A DNA stretch of 64,000 nucleotides from CAWVSB01 sp036960375 (lineage in GTDB: Bacteria > Pseudomonadota > Gammaproteobacteria > Pseudomonadales > CAWVSB01): positions 930,001 to 994,000 of the forward strand of contig JBALVY010000001.1 in NCBI GenBank assembly GCA_036960375.1, read 5' to 3'. Positions 52,927 to 60,648 of the stretch are shown in pieces (within the stretch, counting starts at the first letter, position 1; every line of letters starts with the position of its first letter). The notes beneath the pieces are model-generated. The model was not told where the DNA came from. It ran no database searches and saw only the letters and a program-made list of their open reading frames with translations. The translations under genes were made by a program, and so were the position numbers.

Positions 52927-53727
52927 ATGAAAACAGTAGTTGTCACGGGTAGTACGCGAGGGATCGGCAGAGGTTTGGTCGAAGAGTTTCTCAAGCGAGA
53001 TTGTCAGGTTGTAGTGTCCAGTAGACACCAGGCAGCGGTCGATGAAGTAGTAGCAGAATTGGCCGCGAGCTATGGCGCCGACAAAGTAGCCGGCTGTGCC
53101 TGCGATATCAGCTCGGAGGTGTCGCTCAGGGCTTTATGGGATGCTGCGATTAGCGCATTCGGACAGGTCGATGTATGGGTTAACAATGCGGGTATCAGCC
53201 TGGATCGCAAACCGATTTGGGAACAAAGCCCAGCTGATTTAAAGCAGATCAGCAATACCAATCTCGACGGCATATTACTGGCCGCCCACGTGGTGCTGGG
53301 CGAAATGGTTAAGGCGGGTAAAGGCCAGATGTGGAACATGGAAGGTTTTGGCAGCGATGGCATGACCAGCCCCGGTATGGTGGCTTACGGTGCAACCAAG
53401 CGGGCGGTAAACTATATCAATAAGGCACTTGTTAAAGAAGTGGCTGGCACCGGCGTACAGGTGTGCACCTTAAGCCCGGGCATGGTAGTGACTGATTTAC
53501 TGATCAGTGATTACGATCACAGCTCGGAAGAGTGGGCTAAAACTAAAAAGATTTTCAATATTCTCGCAGACAAAGTTGAGACGGTGACGCCGTTTTTGGC
53601 TGAAGGCATTTTGGCGGCTGATAAAAATGGCGCGAGTGTGAAGTGGTTAACGCGAAGCAAAGCCGCCGGACGATTTATGACGGCCGCGTTTAATAAAAGA
53701 GATCTTTTCTCGGAATTGGGTATTTAA
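52927..53727 (+). CDS. Short-chain dehydrogenase resembling chlorophyll b reductase (NYC1/NOL)
   Basis: 266 aa. NAD(P) motif VVVTGSTRGIGRGLVEEFLK, VVVSSR, CDISSEVSL, VDVWVNNAGISLDRKPIW, catalytic YGATK, and LSPGMVVTDLLIS. The unusual segments WNMEGFGSDG and PGMVVTDLL, and the KIFNILADKVETV stretch, parallel NYC1/NOL (NMDGAGSGG, SPGMVLTDLLLS, MFNI..ELPETVA), which reduce the C7 formyl group of chlorophyll b. This likeness is stronger than to ordinary fabG-type SDRs. First gene of a pair with the racemase-fold protein, 42 nt later. Confidence 0.75.
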   Translation: MKTVVVTGSTRGIGRGLVEEFLKRDCQVVVSSRHQAAVDEVVAELAASYGADKVAGCACDISSEVSLRALWDAAISAFGQVDVWVNNAGISLDRKPIWEQSPADLKQISNTNLDGILLAAHVVLGEMVKAGKGQMWNMEGFGSDGMTSPGMVAYGATKRAVNYINKALVKEVAGTGVQVCTLSPGMVVTDLLISDYDHSSEEWAKTKKIFNILADKVETVTPFLAEGILAADKNGASVKWLTRSKAAGRFMTAAFNKRDLFSELGI

Positions 53728-53769
53728 AACTCAGCCTGATTTGGCTGTAATTTGGAATAAGGATTGATA

Positions 53770-54591
53770 ATGGACAATATTCAACTGGCACAACGTGCGC
53801 GCATTGGCGTGCTGATCCCGGCGACTAATACAGGCGTTGAATACGACCTGTCTAATATCCCACTGAACGGCGTTACCTGGCATCCCAGCCGTTTTTGGGT
53901 GGCTCTGCCTAACTGGAGTGCCGATGGCCGTGACAAGGGTGACGGCGTTGATAGTGCCTTTGAGCGATTCCTGGAAGGTATTCGTCCAGAACTGCCCTTG
54001 AGTATTCGCAATGCGATGGCGGCCGATATTCATCATCTGATGTTGGGTATGTCGGCAGAAACTTTCTGGGGCGGCGAGCAGGGCAATATTGAATTCGAAA
54101 ATCGTATTCTGGAGCAGATGAATGAATATCGCCAGATAGACCCTGAAGGTGAAATGGCCTACGACCGCGATATTGGGCTGACTACCGGAGCCGGTGCCAT
54201 TGTTGATGCACTTAGAGCATTTGGTGTTAAAAAAGTGGGTGTTATCGACCCTTATCCACCTATTGGCGATAAAAACGTTGAACTGTTTTTCAATGAAATG
54301 GGTTTTGAAGTCAATAAGGTGAAGGGACTTGCCAGAGCAAATGCCTGGGAAATAGCCCGCACGCCTATATCGGACGTACTGGAAGCGGTACAAATGGTAG
54401 ATGGCGATGATGTTGATGCGATTGTGCAGGCAGGTACCAACCTTTCCACGCAGGATCTATTTCCGACCCTGGAGCACAGCCTGGGCAAACCCTGTTTGTC
54501 TATCAATACGGTATGTGCATGGCATGCTCTGCGTGCTTGTGGTGTTAATGACAAGATAGTTGGCCGCGGGCGGATTCTGGAAGAGTTCTAG
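53770..54591 (+). CDS. Asp/Glu racemase/maleate isomerase-fold protein without catalytic Cys pair
   Basis: 273 aa. RIGVLIPATNTGVEYDL, FGVKKVGVIDPYPPIGDKN, and GKPCLSINTVCAWHALR are the plan of the maleate cis-trans isomerase/arylmalonate decarboxylase family. The two catalytic cysteines of that family fall at Met94 (LGMSAETF) and Gly222 (QAGTNLS), so normal racemase or isomerase chemistry is unlikely. Start ATG 53770 with AGGA upstream; a TTG two codons earlier is possible. Co-transcribed with the SDR; ends at a strong terminator. Confidence 0.75.
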   Translation: MDNIQLAQRARIGVLIPATNTGVEYDLSNIPLNGVTWHPSRFWVALPNWSADGRDKGDGVDSAFERFLEGIRPELPLSIRNAMAADIHHLMLGMSAETFWGGEQGNIEFENRILEQMNEYRQIDPEGEMAYDRDIGLTTGAGAIVDALRAFGVKKVGVIDPYPPIGDKNVELFFNEMGFEVNKVKGLARANAWEIARTPISDVLEAVQMVDGDDVDAIVQAGTNLSTQDLFPTLEHSLGKPCLSINTVCAWHALRACGVNDKIVGRGRILEEF

Positions 54592-54625
54592 TGGTTTTTG
54601 AACAGAACCATCCAATCAAACAAAT

Positions 54626-54654
54626 AAAAACGCCGGGCTAGCCCGGCGTTTTTT
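54626..54654. terminator. Bidirectional intrinsic terminator
   Basis: AAAAACGCCGGG - CTAG - CCCGGCGTTTTTT, between the convergent racemase-fold and MFS genes. A-run on one side and T-run on the other serve both strands. Confidence 0.92.
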
Positions 54655-54719
54655 ACGTTTAGTTAAACACGGTATTGCTGCTAGACCCTATACCCGCTGG
54701 CCAGTCGAGCTTGTGAGTC

Positions 54720-56027
54720 TTAAATATTTTCTTCGGGAGGCTTGATTTTATGTCTGACGAGCAGTCCCCAGCAGAGAACGATAAGCGCGGCCATTCCTAC
54801 AAATACAAAAGCACCTGCAGGCTTCCAACTGTCGAATAAATAACCTCCGGCGATACTGGCAACCATAATGCCTACGGCGCCGGAGAGATTGAAAAAGCCG
54901 ATCACCGCGCCACGAATTTTCTTGGGTGACTGCTGGCTAATAAGTACGGCACTGGTGATGACGCAACCCACTTCACTCATACCAATAAATACACCACAGG
55001 TAATCATACCGATGCCAAATGGATCAGTGACAAAATAGGTGCCGCCATAGCCAATGAATGCAAATAACATGGTCAGCAAGAGGGCGTCGACACGGTTAAT
55101 TTTATCGGTAAGAATACCAAATATGGGAGCGCTGAAGAGAGCGATACTTTGCACGATTGCGAGAATAATACCGGCTTTAGCCAGTGCCGCTGCTCTATCC
55201 ATGTTCAGTACGTCACTGCCGTAATTGGCCAGCCACAGTGTAAAGAATGTTCCGACAACGGCCAAATTGGCTCTGGAAATGAATGCGGCGCCATAGGCCA
55301 GTGCTATTCCGGGGTCACGGCCGGCACGCAGACCAGCTTGCGCAATTTGCAGTAAATTGCCTTCATGGGGGACGGCGTTGATATCTTTCTTTTTTAGGCC
55401 CAGCCACATAATCAATGCGGTGACTGCAGTCATCGCCGCCACAACATAGTAGGTGGCAAAACCTGCCTCGCGGCTATCCATGCCGGTACTTTGGAAGTAC
55501 TGCGGTAATTGGATTAACAACATGACGGTGGTTAAGGCGCCAAGACCATTAAAGACGCCCAGCATACCGGTCGCTTTGCCCCGGCTTTCATCCTCAAAGT
55601 AGTCCGCAATCAGGGTGATAATAATAACGCTGAAGGCACCAATGCCAACACCAAAAGCCAGACGAGCCACCAGTAATCCGTTATAGCTAGTGGCGTACGG
55701 ATATAACAGAACACCCAGGGTAATAATGGCATAACCGAGTGCCATCACAGGACGCCTGCCAATTTTATCGGATAAAGCGCCCCACACCCCGCATGACAGA
55801 ATAATCGCGACTTCACCCCAAAAAGAGAGTTTACCGCTAATCAGCCCCTGCTCGCTGGTCGGTATATGAAGAAATTCACTGAGTAAATAGGGTTGTAGCT
55901 GTGGGGTAAAAGTGGATAGTAAAATACCGGTCAAGCAAGCCCAGTAAAATGTTACGACATTGCGGCCGCTGGTACTAGGTGTCAGGTTGAGGCCCATAAA
56001 ACGCAGGCTGGATGTTGAACTGCTCAT
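54720..56027 (-). CDS. Major facilitator superfamily permease
   Basis: 435 aa, about 12 transmembrane helices. Motif A-like GALSDKIGRRPVMALGY after helix 2, LIADYFEDESRGKATG between helices, and GILTDKINRVDAL as the second-half repeat. Substrate unknown; located last in a same-strand run after two seven-helix proteins and the TonB receptor, so inner-membrane import or export of a pathway compound is likely. Confidence 0.85.
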   Translation of the reverse strand: MSSSTSSLRFMGLNLTPSTSGRNVVTFYWACLTGILLSTFTPQLQPYLLSEFLHIPTSEQGLISGKLSFWGEVAIILSCGVWGALSDKIGRRPVMALGYAIITLGVLLYPYATSYNGLLVARLAFGVGIGAFSVIIITLIADYFEDESRGKATGMLGVFNGLGALTTVMLLIQLPQYFQSTGMDSREAGFATYYVVAAMTAVTALIMWLGLKKKDINAVPHEGNLLQIAQAGLRAGRDPGIALAYGAAFISRANLAVVGTFFTLWLANYGSDVLNMDRAAALAKAGIILAIVQSIALFSAPIFGILTDKINRVDALLLTMLFAFIGYGGTYFVTDPFGIGMITCGVFIGMSEVGCVITSAVLISQQSPKKIRGAVIGFFNLSGAVGIMVASIAGGYLFDSWKPAGAFVFVGMAALIVLCWGLLVRHKIKPPEENI

Positions 56028-56108
56028 AGAGATTCCGGTTTAATTATCTTATGGGTAATACGACGCAAGTCCGCAGTCGGACTTGCGTAGAGCAGTTTAT
56101 TTTACCTG

Positions 56109-56768
56109 CTAGTCAGTCTTGGCATTACGGTAGAGCATAATGGCAGCAATAAGGAATGAGCCTTGGGACACGATATTCAAGCCTTCTTCTATCCACTGTA
56201 GGGCCGCAGTTTGCTCGGGTAGTCTAGCGAGATAGCTCATGGTGAAACTGCAAACGACATTGGCCAACAGAAACACAAATGCCAGCCATATTTTCACTTT
56301 TGCCGAGTGAATCATTAAAGTAATACTTGAGCCTGTGCTGAATAAGACTGTGGCGCCCAATAGCACTAAAAACCATATTCTACTGTCTGCTTGGGTGCGA
56401 AAGAAGTAATAACCGACGCCAAATACCGCCAGCGACATAACTATAGGTAGAATCTTGGGGGCCTTGTGTGACGCATGTAAAGACCACTGCAAAAGGGCTG
56501 CAAAAAACAAGGTGAAGCCAGGTGCCATTAATAGCCAAAGCAGATTATTAAGAACGGTAATATCCTGACCGATCACAACAACCAGCGTCTTCCAGGTGGC
56601 TTTACATAAACCACCTCCCAATACTAACAAACCGCCCATCAGGGCTGTTTGCCCCGCCGAACGGCTGCGAATACTGATCATTTTACTGAACATGATCAAA
56701 GCAATTCCGGAAAGAATGACCGGAACAAAGTCCATCAGAGCCAGGCCAAGAGTATAGTCTTCGTACAT
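56109..56768 (-). CDS. Seven-helix membrane protein, unknown function
   Basis: 219 aa with seven hydrophobic segments (DFVPVILSGIALIMF, TALMGGLLVLGGGL, LLWLLMAPGFTLFFAALL, ILPIVMSLAVFGVGYYFF, WFLVLLGATVLFS, IWLAFVFLLANVVCSF, GSFLIAAIMLY). No family recognised. It sits between the MFS gene and another seven-helix protein on the same strand; gaps of 81 and 78 nt suggest a loose operon. Confidence 0.65.
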   Translation of the reverse strand: MYEDYTLGLALMDFVPVILSGIALIMFSKMISIRSRSAGQTALMGGLLVLGGGLCKATWKTLVVVIGQDITVLNNLLWLLMAPGFTLFFAALLQWSLHASHKAPKILPIVMSLAVFGVGYYFFRTQADSRIWFLVLLGATVLFSTGSSITLMIHSAKVKIWLAFVFLLANVVCSFTMSYLARLPEQTAALQWIEEGLNIVSQGSFLIAAIMLYRNAKTD

Positions 56769-56846
56769 GAGTATTTCTCGTAGTGGTTTTGTATGTTGTA
56801 TCTTACTGGATAAATGCGTTTTGTTCAGTTATTGCGCGTAAGGCAA

Positions 56847-57515
56847 CTACCTAAGGCTCTGTTCTATAGGTTTTGCCTGTCCGAAGTGTCGAGCAGTAAA
56901 TAACAGGCTACTGATAAACAGGACCTCTGCCGTATTACCCGCCAACAATGCCCACTGAGAGCCTGCCAACGAACCGTTAATTATGAAAATGAATGCACTG
57001 CCTGCGAATAACCAGGGCCAGCCAGTCTTACGCCAGATGATTACAGCCATAGGGATAATGAGTAAGTTGGTAAAAATAGTCGCAAGAGGCGGAATGCCGG
57101 ATGCGCTGCTAAAGCGGTTAATACCCCAACTTTCTTTGATAGTGAGTTCAAGTAAATAGACTTCATGAAAGAGGCTATAGCCCAGCGCTATGGCAGTAAA
57201 CAGGAAGCAGAATGCGACGAAGTATTTGTTGTATGCAATGCGAATCGCGCCGTCGCGCATGCAGGCTAAAACAAACAATGTCAGAAATGGCAGGGATGCC
57301 GCGTGAAACACAAAACGAAGTATATTGGCCTCTCGATACCAGCTAGTCTCAATGGCCCAATTGGCTATAGAGAGCATGAAATTGTCATAGGCCATACCCA
57401 GCAACATCAAGCGTAATAGCCACAAGCGCCAGGGCCGATGATCTTTGATGCTAAAACTCCAGCCCAGCAGGCAGAGATCTATCAGGCTAAAAATTGTTAG
57501 GAAGGTAGGCATCAT
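56847..57515 (-). CDS. Seven-helix membrane protein, unknown function
   Basis: 222 aa with seven hydrophobic segments, starting MMPTFLTIFSLIDLCLLGWS. WRLWLLRLMLLGMAYDNFML and FVFHAASLPFLTLFVLACM are distinctive. No family recognised and only general likeness to its neighbour. It lies directly downstream of the TonB receptor terminator, with no clear promoter of its own. Confidence 0.65.
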   Translation of the reverse strand: MMPTFLTIFSLIDLCLLGWSFSIKDHRPWRLWLLRLMLLGMAYDNFMLSIANWAIETSWYREANILRFVFHAASLPFLTLFVLACMRDGAIRIAYNKYFVAFCFLFTAIALGYSLFHEVYLLELTIKESWGINRFSSASGIPPLATIFTNLLIIPMAVIIWRKTGWPWLFAGSAFIFIINGSLAGSQWALLAGNTAEVLFISSLLFTARHFGQAKPIEQSLR

Positions 57516-57543
57516 ATTTGTTCTTTAATTAAGGGTAAAATAA

Positions 57544-57572
57544 AAAGCCCCCACCTTGTGGGCGGGGGCTTT
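57544..57572 (-). terminator. Intrinsic terminator after the TonB receptor gene
   Basis: Minus strand AAAGCCCCC ... GGGGGCTTT followed by five T; 33 nt after the stop at 57605. Confidence 0.85.
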
Positions 57573-57604
57573 AGCTTAGACCAGGATAGCAGCCTTAACC
57601 GAGT

Positions 57605-60355
57605 TTAGAACCTGTAGGTAAGTCGCACACCCGCAGTTCGTAGATCGGCTGGACGGCTAACATACAGCACCTGGAAGTCCTGCTGGAAATCCACAAAGCC
57701 TACGGAGCTTGTTGGCGTTTTGTCGTTGGTCAAGTTGTCTACATAACCAATAACCTCAAGCTTTTCACTGGTATAACCCAGCTGCGCATCAAAAGTGGTT
57801 CTTGCTGGCAGTTTTACATCGCCGTCAATGTCGACCAATTTGTCAGAGGTATAACGAGCAGCCAAGCGGGCATAGATGTTTCCATTGCCACTTAGCGGGA
57901 AGTCATACTGCAAGGCGGCAAGACCAGAATGCTCAGGTGTGCGAGGCAAGCGAGAGCCTGCCAAGTCCGGACGTGGATTGCCCTGGCCGTCCAAAGAGAC
58001 AAAGGTTTTATACTCAGCTTTGATATAGGCGTAGCTAATATCAAATTTGAAGTTACTGGTAATCAGTACGGTATTTTGTAGTTCCAGACCTTTGGATTCG
58101 GTATCACCGATATTGTCGACATAAGTGACAGGTGGTGTGCCGGGCTGAACGTTGTTGGCCTGTTTGTCTGAATTATCGTTTAAGAATATGGCGCCATTGA
58201 ACAGCACTCGGCCGTCCCAATACATGCCTTTCCAACCGAGTTCATAGGAGACAATTTCTTCCATTCCGTAGGTTTTATTACTCTCACTGAGAATACTATC
58301 GAAATTAAAGCCGCCAGGCTTGGTGCCTTTTGCTACCGAGCCGTAGAACATGTGATCGTCGCTATAAAACCAAGTCAAAGCTACACGAGGGTTAAATGCC
58401 TCGAAACTATTGCTGGCGCTGAAGGTGGAGGGCGTAGATGCGTAGGGAGATACTGCTATGCCGCAGGCGTAGTCAAGATGCCCAGACGTGAATGTGGGTG
58501 GTCCGCCTGGAAGAGGGCTTGGATGACCCGTGGTATTGTACGGGTCAACGACAAACATAGAGTCCGGAGATATTACGTTCACTGGGGTAAACGGACCTGG
58601 GGGGCCTAATGGCGGGCAGTCCCCAAGAGGTTGTGGGCCGTACGGACCAAACCCTGCTGGCACGATTGAATTGGTCGCATGCACATAACCTTCAGGTTTG
58701 TCTTCATCTGCTATTGGCACTAAATAAGTCGTATCAAGCTGGTCGGCATAAGCCGATACTTCTTCTTCCTGATAGCGTGCGGAGAGTGATAATTCCCAAG
58801 AGTCAGAAATTTTCCAGTCGACGCTGCCATAAATACCCCAGTACTCCGTTTCTCTGCTTTCATTTGCAGGAAGGGCGCTTTCCACCGTATGGACGCCGCC
58901 CGAAAATATAGGAGCCGCCATATGAGGTGTATTGCCAGCAGGGTCTTGGTAGTCGGCTACCCACGGTGTCCACATGTCAGTGATGACTGAACCGGTTGCT
59001 GATTGCCCCACACCGCGGTTGGTATTGATGGACTCATTAGCACGCTGATAATTCTGCTGCTCAAATTCTTCTTTGTAATATTCTACGCCGGCCAGCCAGC
59101 GGACGGAGCCACCGTTATCAAATTGCAGACGTAAGTCCTGAAAAATGACGTCGCGTTCAAAAGACAGATCGCTGCGATAGTTAAACTCATTCACTTCGTC
59201 TACCCAGCCAAATACCCGGCTGGCCAGCGAGTTGGCGTGCATCTCTCCAACTGTTTCTTGAAAGTCCAGATCATATTCATCATCGCCTTTGGCGTTGGTA
59301 ATGGCTGTATTAGAGTAAATGGTGTAGTCGTCTGAGAGTGCCCAGTCAATTTGCATATTAAAGTTGAGCAATTCGTTACTTGTGCCGTTGACACCTTCTT
59401 CGGAAGTATGAACGTTACTGGCATCAAGATCAGGTACTTCACCCTCGAAAAATGGCACGGTTTTGTTGGTGCCTGTTTGATTGGCTGAATAATCACAGCC
59501 GCCATCGGTGATGGTGGTCTGTCCACCGACGGTTCTTTCGCACATGTTGTAAGGGACCAGTGCTGTGGGTTGCTCGCTACTGTCTTGCTTGGAGTAATCC
59601 AGGCGAGTCAAAATATCCAGATTGTCATTAGGTAAAAATTGCAGTGCTACCGAAAAGGCATCGGTTTCATCTGCGCCTAGTTCGCCACCAGTTACTGGGT
59701 GGTTGTACTGTCCTCCCGTTTCGGCATGGACAGCGCTAACACGATATAAAACGGTATCCGATATGGGGCCGCTAAGGCCAATTTTTGCTCTGTAAGTATC
59801 ATATTCAGCGCCTTCTAGCTGAAGATCGCCTTCGAAATCCTCAGAAGGCTTTTTGGTGACGTAATTGATAGCACCACCAAAAGCGTTTCGCCCATATAGT
59901 GCACTCTGTGGTCCGTGTACAACTTCAACCCGTTCCAGGTCGTACAGGCCCATATTGATCATTTGGCCCGCACCGGTGCCGGTCAAAGCATCGGTGGTCT
60001 GGTCAACTCCGTCAACCAATATAGCGACGTTGGCGCGCCCAGACAGTGCAGTAATACCCCGAATATCCGGGCGTACATCACTGGAGCCTATGCCTTTGGT
60101 CAGCGTCATGCTAGGGATTTGCTTGATAACATCCGCAGTAGTGCGGATGCCCAGTCTTTCGATTTTTATTGCACTGAGGGCATCGATTGCAATAGGTATG
60201 TCCTGCAGGTTCTCTGTGATTTTCCGTGCAGAAACCAGCACTTCTTCGAGTTGTATCTCTTCTTGGGCGAGAGTTGGTGTTGAGGTGGATAAGGCCGCTG
60301 TTGCTACTGCTACAGCGATACCCGTGCGATAAAACCTACGATGGTATCGGTTCAT
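57605..60355 (-). CDS. TonB-dependent outer-membrane receptor
   Basis: 916 aa from ATG 60355, which has AGGGG seven bases upstream; an in-frame ATG eight codons earlier lacks one. Signal peptide ends near TPTLAQ; a TonB-box-like EEVLVSARK follows. The plug (PSMTLTKGIGSSDVRPDIRG, VDGVDQT, LERVEVVHGPQSALYGRNAF, GAINYVTKKP) leads into a 22-strand-type barrel ending VRLTYRF with the terminal Phe. Ligand unknown; the neighbourhood suggests a large aromatic or tetrapyrrole compound. Cluster motif copy upstream. Confidence 0.92.
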   Translation of the reverse strand: MNRYHRRFYRTGIAVAVATAALSTSTPTLAQEEIQLEEVLVSARKITENLQDIPIAIDALSAIKIERLGIRTTADVIKQIPSMTLTKGIGSSDVRPDIRGITALSGRANVAILVDGVDQTTDALTGTGAGQMINMGLYDLERVEVVHGPQSALYGRNAFGGAINYVTKKPSEDFEGDLQLEGAEYDTYRAKIGLSGPISDTVLYRVSAVHAETGGQYNHPVTGGELGADETDAFSVALQFLPNDNLDILTRLDYSKQDSSEQPTALVPYNMCERTVGGQTTITDGGCDYSANQTGTNKTVPFFEGEVPDLDASNVHTSEEGVNGTSNELLNFNMQIDWALSDDYTIYSNTAITNAKGDDEYDLDFQETVGEMHANSLASRVFGWVDEVNEFNYRSDLSFERDVIFQDLRLQFDNGGSVRWLAGVEYYKEEFEQQNYQRANESINTNRGVGQSATGSVITDMWTPWVADYQDPAGNTPHMAAPIFSGGVHTVESALPANESRETEYWGIYGSVDWKISDSWELSLSARYQEEEVSAYADQLDTTYLVPIADEDKPEGYVHATNSIVPAGFGPYGPQPLGDCPPLGPPGPFTPVNVISPDSMFVVDPYNTTGHPSPLPGGPPTFTSGHLDYACGIAVSPYASTPSTFSASNSFEAFNPRVALTWFYSDDHMFYGSVAKGTKPGGFNFDSILSESNKTYGMEEIVSYELGWKGMYWDGRVLFNGAIFLNDNSDKQANNVQPGTPPVTYVDNIGDTESKGLELQNTVLITSNFKFDISYAYIKAEYKTFVSLDGQGNPRPDLAGSRLPRTPEHSGLAALQYDFPLSGNGNIYARLAARYTSDKLVDIDGDVKLPARTTFDAQLGYTSEKLEVIGYVDNLTNDKTPTSSVGFVDFQQDFQVLYVSRPADLRTAGVRLTYRF

Positions 60356-60434
60356 GAAATTCCCCTGACGCTTAGTCAATTTATATTGTTTTGTGGTATT
60401 ACGGTTTTATCCTAGGACAAAAAGACAATGCTGT

Positions 60435-60461
60435 AAAGTTATAACTATAGATCTTTATGGG
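60435..60461. promoter_or_regulatory. Cluster motif copy upstream of the TonB receptor
   Basis: Starts AAAGTTATAACTATAG and ends ATCTTTATGGG on the plus strand, about 80 bp before the receptor start. Confidence 0.45.
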
Positions 60462-60503
60462 TTTTTTGTGGGCCCTTATTGTAGTGGCGGACGGTAGTGA
60501 CCA

Positions 60504-60536
60504 TTGACTCAAAAGGTATAATGATATTATATTAGG
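60504..60536 (+). promoter_or_regulatory. Promoter with cluster motif before the nitrilase gene
   Basis: TTGACT (60504-60509), 18-nt spacer, TATATT (60528-60533). The motif copy (60512-60536) starts AAAGGTATAATGATATT and ends ATATTAGG, so it fills the spacer and the -10 box. Confidence 0.55.
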
Positions 60537-60594
60537 TCTTATGCGAAATTCACTCTGTTGTAGGAGTAAGCTCGCGCTGTACAAAAATGAAGGG

Positions 60595-60619
60595 AAAAGC
60601 CTGGTTTTACTGGCTTTTT
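60595..60619 (+). terminator. Terminator-like hairpin in the nitrilase leader (possible attenuator)
   Basis: AAAAGCC - 10-nt loop - GGCTTTTT, then GC. It lies between the promoter at 60504 and the ATG at 60649, with no plus-strand gene before it to terminate. A 29-codon frame (60541-60630, MRNSLCCRSKLALYKN start) runs through it. Confidence 0.5.
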
Positions 60620-60648
60620 GCGATGACTAAGAGATAGGCAAGCCTGAT

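Noticed and set aside
53731..54393. 220-codon minus-strand frame opposite the racemase-fold gene
   Set aside because: No start signal or family motif; the plus-strand frame has clear family motifs and continues an operon.
59865..60332. 155-codon plus-strand frame inside the TonB receptor gene
   Set aside because: It is antisense to the receptor plug, Ser/Pro-rich and featureless.
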